A DNA stretch of 64,000 nucleotides from JBMYRH01 sp049602155. GTDB lineage: Bacteria > Myxococcota_A > UBA9042 > PHBI01 > JBMYRH01. Below are positions 8,472 through 16,384 of this stretch, piece by piece. Under the pieces are notes generated by a model. The model had not been told where the DNA came from. It searched no databases and worked only from the letters and a program-made list of their open reading frames with translations. The position numbers and the translations under genes are program-made. Each line of letters begins with the position of its first letter. The first letter of the stretch is position 1. The stretch spans positions 1 through 64,000 of the forward strand of contig JBMYRH010000019.1 of assembly GCA_049602155.1 (NCBI GenBank), written 5' to 3'.

Positions 8472-11225
8472 TTACCCGAGGCTGACCTCCATCCTCACGA
8501 GCCTTCGCGCCGTCAAGACGACCCGCTCCATAAAGCCGTAGTGCCTGAAGGTGTGCGCCATCATGTAGAGGGCGAAGCGGTTCACGCAGAGGTCTAAGAG
8601 CGCGTATTTGTAGCCCTCAAGCCACTGCTCGCGATCAATCGGGCGGCCGACGTGCGCCTCGAGCGTCGCGCGGTGCAGCTCCACATAGTGGTGCACCTCT
8701 TCTTCGGTGACATCAGGCTGCAACGTGAAGACCAAGAACTCGGCGAGGTCGTGCTGCGGGATACCGAGGGTCGCGAGTTCCCAGTCGTACGCGACCAACT
8801 TTCGCCCCTCGGGGGTCTCCCTCAGGCACATGTTGCGAGGGTTGCAGTCATTGTGGATGAGGGTCCGAGGCATGGCCTCCATCTTCGGCCACCAGTCCTC
8901 AAGGCTTCGGACAAAGCTCAGGTAGTACTGGAGGATGCGGCGGTCTATGAGCTCGGGGAACTCCTCGGTGCCGTGCACCTCAAGTGCCTCCCAAAGACCG
9001 CGCATCTCCAGCATGTCCTCGCTGGTCATCACGGGGCCGAGCCAAGGCTGTGCTTGGAGCTCTTCCTCGCGGCCGTACCAGACGCTGTGGAGCTCGGCGA
9101 GGCCAGTGATCGCGGCCTCCACGTCGGATCTCTGCCACCCGCTGGTGTCATCCGCGGTGTCCATCAGGACCATGTCCTCTAGGAGCTCCATGACGAGCAC
9201 GTAGACCTCGCGCGAGGCGTCTTCGTGAATGCCGTAGACAGTGGGCAGGTAATCCTTGAAGGGCCCAGCGGTCTGGCTAAAGACGCCGAGCTCTCGCGTG
9301 TGGCACCCGGTGAAGCCCAGCCGGCGTTTGAACTTGTTGTGGAGTGACGCGAGCTTGCCGCCGCACATCGAGGCGAGACTGTTGATCATCAAGATCACCT
9401 CCTCATCCAGCGGCTTCACCTTGGCCATGACGCGGAGGGTCGAGGCCTCTGCCCCCGACGTGACCTCGAGCGCGAAGGGGAAGTGCCCGACGAGCTTGTT
9501 CACCTTGCGGGCTGTGAGCTCGGTGATGATGCTGCTGCCACTCTCGAGGCCCTCGATGGGCTCAAGGCCGGTGACGACGAGGCTCTCATCCTCGCGCGCG
9601 ACACGAAGGCCGCGCTGGAAGAACGCTGAGTCGAGCTCCTCAAGCTTGAGCCACTCTACGGGCCGATTTCGGCCCATCTTCTCGTGGGCGGTGGCGAACT
9701 GCCCGCTGGCGATGGCGGACAGAGTCGAGAGGTCGAGGCTAAGGCAGTACCCCGCGATGATCTCCGCGAGGCGCCGCGAGTTCCCTGCACCCGCGCAGCC
9801 CAACATGTCGAGGAGGTCGCGCTGGTCTTGTACGTGTGTCCCGCCACCAACGGTCCCGACGATCAGGCTCGGCATGAGCATGCTCGCGTAGATCCCACCA
9901 TCGACGGCGTCGAGGTGAAGCTGCGCCAGGCTCGACTCATGCACACACGCGATGTCTTGCCCGCAGGCGGTGAACATGGCGGCGACGATGTTCGCGACGT
10001 TGATGTTGTAACCCACCATGCCGATCTGAACGCTCCCCGCCACAAAGCCATGGTGCGCGGTGAGGAGCTGCTTGGAGTCCACCTTGAGGACCGCTTGGAG
10101 GACCTCCTCGCTCAAGAACGCCTCGGCGAGGACGCGGGTGCCGCGGCCATCGATGAAGGACTGGAAGTTCACCTTCTTGTCGCCAGACATGTTGGCTTCG
10201 ATGATGAAGTTGTCGAAGCGGATCTCTTCGTAGTGGGCCATTTGGGCCATCATCCACTGGCACGCCTGCCACGTGCAGGTCGTCGTCATGTTCTGACCCG
10301 CAGCGTCCCCGGTCTCGTAGACAAAGGCGACGTGGACCATGTTGCCGAGCATGCGCGTGTCCAAGCTCACGAGCTTGGCGTAGCGAGAGACCTTGCTGAT
10401 CTGGGCGCGGATCTCGGCGTGGTGGTCCGCGACCCAGCGACAGAAGAGCGAGGCGCCCCGCATGTCGGTCAGGATGAAGAGCGGCACACGCATCATCCGC
10501 TGACGAATCACCCTCGTCGTCACGCCCCCTGAGCGCGTGATCGCGGTCGCCCCGCGGGTCGCCGAGGCGACCAGCGCCCCTTCGGTGGTCGCCAAGGGGG
10601 CGTAGATGTCGCCCTCAACATGCTCGCCATGGAAGTGCAACGGACCGGCGACGCCGACAGGGACAGACACCGACCCGATGAGGTTCTCGATGTTGCCCGT
10701 GAGGCGCTCCGCTTGAAGGTCGAACTGGTCCAGGCTGGTGAGGTCCGCGCCGCTCTGCTCACGCACGAATGCGAGGCGCTCGAGTCGGGCGGTCTCGGTG
10801 TAGAGCCCTCTGCTTGGGATCTTCGAGGGGCGCTCAGTCGGCGCTGGGCGCCCTGCCGGTTCACTGCCGAGTTCGCCCCCGCGGAGCTTGATGAGCAGCT
10901 TCCACAGGTCCGCGCGGCTCTCGTCGTCATGCGCAGAGAGGCGAAGCACCGGGGCGCCCTCCTCGGGGAGCATGCGCGCCAACACCGAGAGGTCTAAGAG
11001 CGCCTCGAGCCCCTCGGCCTCACTGACCAGGTGGGCGTCCCGGATCACGACCCCTGCGTCCATGCCGTCCCCAAGCCCAGCGGGGAAAGCGACGCGCATC
11101 GCTCGGTGTGAGATGTCGAGGACGTGCCCATCGCAAAAGCCACTCGGGGTGTCGATGCGCAGCTGAAAGGTCTGCGCGTCAGACTCGCTCGCCCGCTCGC
11201 TCGTTCGCTTGTCGGTAAAGGTCAT
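8472..11225 (-). CDS. Three-domain fusion: PilZ-like, class I HMG-CoA reductase, APH-family kinase
   Basis: A 917-residue protein; the ATG at 11225 overlaps the transporter stop (ATGA) and has GGTGA upstream. Residues ~5-120 look like a PilZ domain: RxxxR is present (R7, R11), but the DxSxxG motif reads DISHRA. Residues ~140-540 are a class I HMG-CoA reductase: ENLIGSVSVPVGVAGPL, TTEGALVAS (catalytic Glu215), GDKK (Lys350), GQD (Asp424), TAHEKM (His514), and GTVGGGT near the NADPH site. All four catalytic residues are kept, so reduction of HMG-CoA to mevalonate is expected. Residues ~565-915 form an aminoglycoside/choline-kinase-like fold with MAKVKPL in the N-lobe, HNDCNPRN (HxDxxxxN; H791, D793, N798) and YDWE (D814). 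It is the last gene of a four-gene coupled operon. The kinase substrate and the c-di-GMP link are inference. Confidence 0.9.
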   Translation of the reverse strand: MTFTDKRTSERASESDAQTFQLRIDTPSGFCDGHVLDISHRAMRVAFPAGLGDGMDAGVVIRDAHLVSEAEGLEALLDLSVLARMLPEEGAPVLRLSAHDDESRADLWKLLIKLRGGELGSEPAGRPAPTERPSKIPSRGLYTETARLERLAFVREQSGADLTSLDQFDLQAERLTGNIENLIGSVSVPVGVAGPLHFHGEHVEGDIYAPLATTEGALVASATRGATAITRSGGVTTRVIRQRMMRVPLFILTDMRGASLFCRWVADHHAEIRAQISKVSRYAKLVSLDTRMLGNMVHVAFVYETGDAAGQNMTTTCTWQACQWMMAQMAHYEEIRFDNFIIEANMSGDKKVNFQSFIDGRGTRVLAEAFLSEEVLQAVLKVDSKQLLTAHHGFVAGSVQIGMVGYNINVANIVAAMFTACGQDIACVHESSLAQLHLDAVDGGIYASMLMPSLIVGTVGGGTHVQDQRDLLDMLGCAGAGNSRRLAEIIAGYCLSLDLSTLSAIASGQFATAHEKMGRNRPVEWLKLEELDSAFFQRGLRVAREDESLVVTGLEPIEGLESGSSIITELTARKVNKLVGHFPFALEVTSGAEASTLRVMAKVKPLDEEVILMINSLASMCGGKLASLHNKFKRRLGFTGCHTRELGVFSQTAGPFKDYLPTVYGIHEDASREVYVLVMELLEDMVLMDTADDTSGWQRSDVEAAITGLAELHSVWYGREEELQAQPWLGPVMTSEDMLEMRGLWEALEVHGTEEFPELIDRRILQYYLSFVRSLEDWWPKMEAMPRTLIHNDCNPRNMCLRETPEGRKLVAYDWELATLGIPQHDLAEFLVFTLQPDVTEEEVHHYVELHRATLEAHVGRPIDREQWLEGYKYALLDLCVNRFALYMMAHTFRHYGFMERVVLTARRLVRMEVSLG

Positions 11226-13525
11226 GAGGTCACCTTGGGCGTATGTGGCCACGCCTTGAGCAAGAGCGGCAGGACGAAGAGATCGGCGAGCAGCGCAGCG
11301 ATGGCCGCGATGGTGGTGAGCAGCCCGAAGTAGAAGACGGTCTTCACCTCGGCGAACATCAGCACGGGGAACCCGACGACCAAGAGCGAGGTCGTGATGA
11401 CCGCGGCGACGCCGGCGTGGGCGTAGGTGTGGTCCAGCGCTTCATCCCAGCTCATCCCCTCCTGCTCAGCCTCTCGCCAATGATACAGGAAGTGAATCGT
11501 GTCATCGATCGACACGCCCAAGACGATGGCGGCGATGGTCGCGCTGGCGACGTCCAGGGTGAGCCCCAAGGCGACCATCACGCTCAGCATCATGCCGACG
11601 GGGAGCACGTTGGCGACGAGGCTGATGAAGGCGAACCGCAGCGAGCGCAGCCACACAAGCATCAGCAAGAAGATGAGGCCGAGGGCGATGAAGAAGGCGC
11701 GGATCTGCGACGCCATGATGTAGTCGACGATCTTCACATAGAGGGGCGTATACCCCCCGGCGTACACCGTCGCGCTGTCGCCGAAGTGCTTGGTCGCTAG
11801 CCCATCGAGCTGCGTAAGCTGACGAGAGAGCTCATTGGCCCCGACCATCTTGCCGACCAGGGTCACCCGTGTGGCGTCAGCCTGCTCGGTGACGGTCTGC
11901 GCGTAGACGTTGTCTTTATAGGCCTCAGAGGTGCGGTCCCAGGAGAAGTCGCGCTGAGGGTTGCCGGTCAAGATCTGGAGCTGGCTCACCAGAGGTTGAG
12001 TGAAGGGCTGATGGGGCTCCGACGAGGGCGCGAAGACATCTTGAGCGCGGCGGTAGAGGGTCGCGAGGCTTAAGCCATCATCGATGAAGGGCATCGCCTC
12101 GGCGTCGGCGATGAAGCCCTCGATGGCGTTGAGGATCTTCGGGCTGTGCGCTGTCAGCCCGTCAGCTGGCTCGATGACGAACTCCACGGGCATATAGTCG
12201 CCCCAGCGCTCCTCGATCAGCGCATGGTCCAACACCACCGGGTGCATGTCGGGCATGTAGCCAAGCGTGTACGTGTCGGCCTCCACGTGCGCGGCGCCGT
12301 AGAGCCCCACCCCGCTGACGACAAGCGTGATGGCGACCACGAGCGCCTGACGCCGCCTAAGCCACCCGGCGCAGCGGCTGAGGAGCCCGTGAATCCCCGG
12401 GTGATCCGGTAAGGTCACGCCGTCCTTGAGCCCGGCGAAGGCGAGGGTCATGAGGACGGCGCTCGCGATCAAGGCGGCGAAGATTCCGATGGCCGAGAAG
12501 ATGCCGAGCTCGCGGACGACGGCCATGGGCGCGGCGGCCAGCGCCATGAAGCTCGCCATCGTCGTGAAGGTGGTCATGATGCACGGCCCGAGGATCTGCT
12601 TGAGCCCGCGTCGAATCGCTCCTGTTCGATCGTCAGGGCTCGCGCGGAGCTCGCGGCTAAGCGCTGCGGGGAAGTGCACAGCGTCGGCGATGCCCAGCAC
12701 GATGACGAGCGTCGGCAAGAGCACCGTGACCATGTTCATGTGCTTGTCCAGCAGCCCGTAGACGCCGAGACAAGCGACGGTGCCCACGGTGATGACGCCG
12801 ACAGTCGCCCAAACCAAACGCATGCTGCGGAAGATCCACCACAAGAGCCCGAACATCAGCATGTAGGTCAACGTGATGAAGATCCCAAAGTCCCGCTGCG
12901 TCACTTTGTTCAGCCCGGTGTAGATCACACCGAAGCCGCCCATCGCCGTCTCGTATTGCCCGAGGTAGCGCTTGATGGTGTGGGTCGCGTCTTCGACGAA
13001 GACGTCGCGGCGGTTATCAAAGTCGGCCATCGTCGCCATCTGGATCCACAGCATCAGCTGGGTCGCGTCCTTGTTGACGAGGCGACCCACAAAGAGCGGG
13101 TTCTCTAAGGCCCGGTCACGGACAGCGATGAGCGCCTCGGGATCTTTTGGAATGGCCTCACCAAAGAGGTGCCTAAACTCGAGCCCATCGCCTGCGTCAA
13201 AGGCGTCCTTCGTGGTCAAAAGCGAGTGAACCCGCTCGATCCCCTCTTGCTCTTCGAGCGCCACAGTGAGCTGCCTCACCCGCGTCAAAAGCTCGCGGTC
13301 AAAGACGCCCTCAGGGGCGTGAACGTTGAGTAAGATCACCTCATCGTTACCAAAGCGCTCGTGAAAGGCGTCGTAGGCCGCGAGCTCGGGGTCATCATCG
13401 AGGAACCAGATCCGAAGCGAGTTATCAGGCACCGCCGCAGTCGGGAGCCCGACGCTCAAGGCGAGCGTGACCGCGATGAGCACCAAGAGGAGCGCCTTGC
13501 GGCGTTGAATCAACTGCTCGATCAT
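11222..13525 (-). CDS. MMPL/RND-superfamily lipid transporter
   Basis: A 767-residue inner-membrane protein. The ATG at 13525 overlaps the upstream stop (ATGA) and has GAGGTGA before it. It shows the duplicated RND/MMPL layout: TM1 (ALLLVLIAVTLALSVGLP), a large periplasmic loop to about residue 210, five or six TM helices with VLPTLVIVLGIADAVHF, then a second half with TM7, another loop, and a helix bundle with IAAIVLGVSIDDTIHF. The GIADAVHF and GVSIDDTIHF segments are the conserved charged TM4/TM10 motifs of the COG1033 group, related to hopanoid transporter HpnN and to sterol-sensing domains. Its place between a lipid head-group transferase and HMG-CoA reductase suggests export or trafficking of the operon's lipid product. 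Confidence 0.9.
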   Translation of the reverse strand: MIEQLIQRRKALLLVLIAVTLALSVGLPTAAVPDNSLRIWFLDDDPELAAYDAFHERFGNDEVILLNVHAPEGVFDRELLTRVRQLTVALEEQEGIERVHSLLTTKDAFDAGDGLEFRHLFGEAIPKDPEALIAVRDRALENPLFVGRLVNKDATQLMLWIQMATMADFDNRRDVFVEDATHTIKRYLGQYETAMGGFGVIYTGLNKVTQRDFGIFITLTYMLMFGLLWWIFRSMRLVWATVGVITVGTVACLGVYGLLDKHMNMVTVLLPTLVIVLGIADAVHFPAALSRELRASPDDRTGAIRRGLKQILGPCIMTTFTTMASFMALAAAPMAVVRELGIFSAIGIFAALIASAVLMTLAFAGLKDGVTLPDHPGIHGLLSRCAGWLRRRQALVVAITLVVSGVGLYGAAHVEADTYTLGYMPDMHPVVLDHALIEERWGDYMPVEFVIEPADGLTAHSPKILNAIEGFIADAEAMPFIDDGLSLATLYRRAQDVFAPSSEPHQPFTQPLVSQLQILTGNPQRDFSWDRTSEAYKDNVYAQTVTEQADATRVTLVGKMVGANELSRQLTQLDGLATKHFGDSATVYAGGYTPLYVKIVDYIMASQIRAFFIALGLIFLLMLVWLRSLRFAFISLVANVLPVGMMLSVMVALGLTLDVASATIAAIVLGVSIDDTIHFLYHWREAEQEGMSWDEALDHTYAHAGVAAVITTSLLVVGFPVLMFAEVKTVFYFGLLTTIAAIAALLADLFVLPLLLKAWPHTPKVTS

Positions 13526-14643
13526 CGGGTCACCTCGAGGACATGAAAGGCGCGATAAAACCAAGACCTGTCACCCTCAAATAGGGTCGCGCTCAGCCGA
13601 CTAAGCGGCGTCAAAAGGTGTGACAGCGACTCCGGGCGTGTCCGAGGCACCAAGAGGTTCCAAAAGGCGACACGCCCCCCTGCTCGAAGCTGCGTCCCGA
13701 GCGCCTCAAAGACCTGCGCATTCAAGTCATCACTCATGTACTCGAAGATGTCGCTCAGGTTGGCCTTGCTGTACGTGCCCCGTGGCACGCCAAAGAGCAC
13801 CGCCTCAAGCTCTCCAGTGACCACATTGACGCGATCTATGAGCCCCTTGAGCCGCTCGAAATTCTCCGGCCGAAGGTAGGGAGGCGCGAGGGTCAAATCG
13901 CGGTAATGAGAGGTCAGAAAGTGCTCGACATAGAAGTTGGTCGACAGCGGCAGGTGGGTGCACGCCCAGCTAAAGCGCTTAAAGAAATAGCCGCCAACGT
14001 CCCCCTCTTCGACGTGCTCGAACTGCGCAGGGTCACGCCCCTGCTCAGCCATCTTCTCGCGGCCAAAGTACCAACGGAAGCGAGCCTCAAAGGCCTCAGT
14101 GACGGCCTCATCTCGAAAGAGCGCGGCCTGCTCTTCGAGTGATTGCTCGGCGAAGAGCCTGTCTGCGAGCCCCTCCGGCCAGAGGGTCGACGCGTGCTCC
14201 GTCACGAAGGTGCCAAAGTAGGTCTCGAGGCGACCGCAATGCACCAACCCACTTCGGAGGTCGCCCTGATGTGCATCCCAAAACGCGGACGCGCTCTCCG
14301 GGAGCGCATCACGCAGACGGGCGTAGAGCGCCGCACGATCGTGACCCTCTCGGACACCCAGTAGACAAACAAATTCCGAGTGCGTGAGCGCACGAATGGC
14401 CGCGAGCTTGAGCTCCAAGAGCGCTGTCTGCGCCGGGTTCATGTCAATGGCCGTGACACTTCGTGGCTCGAGCAAGAGCATCGCGAGCGCGTTATCACCG
14501 GCGCTACAGATGCTGAGCACGTCATCGTCTGGCCCGATCTCAAGGCCGCCCTCTAAGAGCAGGTGGTCCTCCCAGACTTGGCTGTAGCGCACCCTGTCGA
14601 GGCTCATCTTCTCCGCGATCTCACTCTTTAATACGTCACTCAT
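13522..14643 (-). CDS. DUF3419 / BtaA-like 3-amino-3-carboxypropyl transferase
   Basis: A 373-residue cytoplasmic or membrane-associated protein. The N-terminus has the DUF3419 signature YSQVWEDHLLLEGGLEIGPD, then VLSICSAGDNALAMLLLEP and VTAIDMNPAQTALLELK, a Rossmann SAM site. In BtaA, the characterised relative, this fold moves the 3-amino-3-carboxypropyl group of SAM to diacylglycerol in betaine-lipid synthesis. The partner N-methyltransferase BtaB is not fused or adjacent, so the product may stop at homoserine lipid or the acceptor may differ. Both ends overlap neighbours by ATGA, which ties it to the AMP-ligase upstream and the MMPL transporter downstream. Confidence 0.85.
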   Translation of the reverse strand: MSDVLKSEIAEKMSLDRVRYSQVWEDHLLLEGGLEIGPDDDVLSICSAGDNALAMLLLEPRSVTAIDMNPAQTALLELKLAAIRALTHSEFVCLLGVREGHDRAALYARLRDALPESASAFWDAHQGDLRSGLVHCGRLETYFGTFVTEHASTLWPEGLADRLFAEQSLEEQAALFRDEAVTEAFEARFRWYFGREKMAEQGRDPAQFEHVEEGDVGGYFFKRFSWACTHLPLSTNFYVEHFLTSHYRDLTLAPPYLRPENFERLKGLIDRVNVVTGELEAVLFGVPRGTYSKANLSDIFEYMSDDLNAQVFEALGTQLRAGGRVAFWNLLVPRTRPESLSHLLTPLSRLSATLFEGDRSWFYRAFHVLEVTR

Positions 14644-16232
14644 GCGCGCTCCAGCTGAGCCCGCAGCGTGGGCCGGTCGATCTTGGACTGATGACGGTAG
14701 TCCGTCGGGATGCGGGGGACACTGAGCACCGCGACGCCCTCAAGCCCGAGGGCCTCGAGCGCATCCGTAAGCTCAGAGGCCGGCGCCTCCCCTTCGTACG
14801 CCAAGACCGCCTCTGCCTGCGACGCCAGGTTGATCAGCGCGACCCGTCGCACACCGGCGCGCGACGCCAGGTCGGCCTCAATCGGCAGGGGGTGAACCGC
14901 TCGGCCCTGGTGGCGCACGAGGTCATTGACTCGGCCTCGTAACCATAGGCGACCTTGAGCGTCGACGCTGGCCACGTCGCCGGTGCGATGCCAGACCACG
15001 CCGTCAGGGGTGTAGAGCTTGTTAGCACGCGTCGCGGTCGGGTTGTCGAGGTAGGCCCGGTTGACGTGATCACCGCTCACGACCAGCTCACCCGGCTCGC
15101 CGTGCGCGACGCGGTACGGCACCACACCTCGCTCGTCGAGGTCAGGGGCTGGGTCGGGCAAGTCGACCAGCGCGACGGTCGCGGCGTGCGCGACCGTGCC
15201 GACGAGGTGGCCCAGTCGTGGCGCATCAGACTTCGTCCGCACGATCTCGCCCATGTCGACGCTGGCGATCGGCTCCGCCTCTGTGGATCCGTAGATGACC
15301 TGCGCCTCTGTCTGTGGGAAGACCGCCGCGATGCGCTCACAGAGCGTGATCGGCGTCGGCGCGCCACCGACGCCGAGCTGTCGGATACGCGTCTCAGTGA
15401 CTTGACGACGCTCAAGGTCGTCGACGAGGCGCGCGATGTACGCAGGTGCCCCCGACATCCGGGTGACACCCCATCGGCCGATCTGCTCGAAGACAAAGGC
15501 AGGGTTCACGCTCGCGGGCGCCTTAAAGTCGACCGCGGGCAGCACCGTCGGCACCCCGCAACAGAGATTGTGCAAGGTCACGACCGGGAAGCACGGCATG
15601 TCCACCTCGCCATCTTCGGCCGGGAAGTGGTCCGCGAGGGCGAGGTGCTGAGCGACCAAGAGCCCCTGAGTCCTGTCTGCACCCTTGGGACGCCCTGTAG
15701 ACCCAGAGGTGAACGTGATGAGCGCGTGGTCATCAGCGTGGGTCGCCGCGGTCTCCCGTGGCGGCGGCCCGTCGTGGACACCGAAGAGGTCGGAGAGGGG
15801 TCGTACACCCCACCCCGAGGAGTCCGCGCTGTAGTGCCGAAGGCGGCGCAGCGGTCCGACGAGCCAACGGTATTTCAAAAGTGCACGGACGCTGACGATG
15901 GCCTGGGCGCGGGCGTCATCGATGGCCTCCAAGATCTTGTCCTTGCCCATCCCGGTGTCGACAAAGACCGCCGACAACCCCGAGGCCAAGAGCCCTAAAA
16001 GCAGCGCGTAGAGGTCGGTCGAGAGCGGCGCCATCAGGATGACACGGTCCCCTCGCTCGAGGCCCTGATCGGCGAGGCCAGCCATGGCCTCAGACACCCG
16101 TTGACCGAGCGCACCAAAGGTGAGCGTCGCCTCGTCGTATTGCCCGCCATCCGGTGACAGCGTCGGCACCACCAGCGCGAGGTCATCGGGCTTGTGCACC
16201 GCATGACGCAACACCAATGCACTCAAGTTCAC
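14640..16232 (-). CDS. OleC-like AMP-forming acyl ligase / beta-lactone synthetase family
   Basis: A 530-residue adenylate-forming enzyme that starts the operon, from a GTG at 16232 with a weak AAGAGAG upstream. Motifs: LITFTSGSTGRPKGADRTQ (A3), VIYGSTEAEPIA (A5; the YGSTEAEP form is typical of OleC-like fatty-acid ligases), VVWHRTGDVASVDAQGRLWL (A7) and RGRVNDLVRHQGRAVHPLPI (A8). It should activate a carboxylate with ATP. OleC members convert a beta-hydroxy acid to a beta-lactone in long-chain olefin synthesis, but no oleA, oleB or oleD is seen nearby, so a plain acyl-CoA or acyl-AMP ligase role for the operon's lipid is as likely. Confidence 0.85.
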   Translation of the reverse strand: MNLSALVLRHAVHKPDDLALVVPTLSPDGGQYDEATLTFGALGQRVSEAMAGLADQGLERGDRVILMAPLSTDLYALLLGLLASGLSAVFVDTGMGKDKILEAIDDARAQAIVSVRALLKYRWLVGPLRRLRHYSADSSGWGVRPLSDLFGVHDGPPPRETAATHADDHALITFTSGSTGRPKGADRTQGLLVAQHLALADHFPAEDGEVDMPCFPVVTLHNLCCGVPTVLPAVDFKAPASVNPAFVFEQIGRWGVTRMSGAPAYIARLVDDLERRQVTETRIRQLGVGGAPTPITLCERIAAVFPQTEAQVIYGSTEAEPIASVDMGEIVRTKSDAPRLGHLVGTVAHAATVALVDLPDPAPDLDERGVVPYRVAHGEPGELVVSGDHVNRAYLDNPTATRANKLYTPDGVVWHRTGDVASVDAQGRLWLRGRVNDLVRHQGRAVHPLPIEADLASRAGVRRVALINLASQAEAVLAYEGEAPASELTDALEALGLEGVAVLSVPRIPTDYRHQSKIDRPTLRAQLERA

Positions 16233-16300
16233 GCTCTCTTGAGACGCGCTGATCCGATCCTCCAGGTTGTTTCGATGTGACGAGTGTGAGGGCTTCAGCG

Positions 16301-16316
16301 CCCGATAGCAATCGGG
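16301..16316. promoter_or_regulatory. Inverted repeat in the ligase/recC divergent intergenic region
   Basis: CCCGATAGCAATCGGG is a perfect 6-bp inverted repeat with a 4-nt spacer. It lies in the 152-bp gap between the divergent AMP-ligase operon and recC. It could be an operator or an RNA hairpin in either leader; no regulator gene lies next to it. Confidence 0.3.
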
Positions 16317-16384
16317 TCACGGACCCTGGCAAGGGTGGTGTGAATGTGGCATGAATGAGGTCCACACGACACACGAGGAGGGGC

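Noticed and set aside
14955..15998. Plus-strand open frame (347 codons) opposite the AMP-ligase
   Set aside because: The minus frame carries all adenylate-forming motifs; this is a GC-rich shadow.
14640..16232. OleC within a full long-chain olefin (oleABCD) cluster
   Set aside because: No thiolase (oleA), alpha/beta hydrolase (oleB) or reductase (oleD) lies next to it, so olefin synthesis is not supported.
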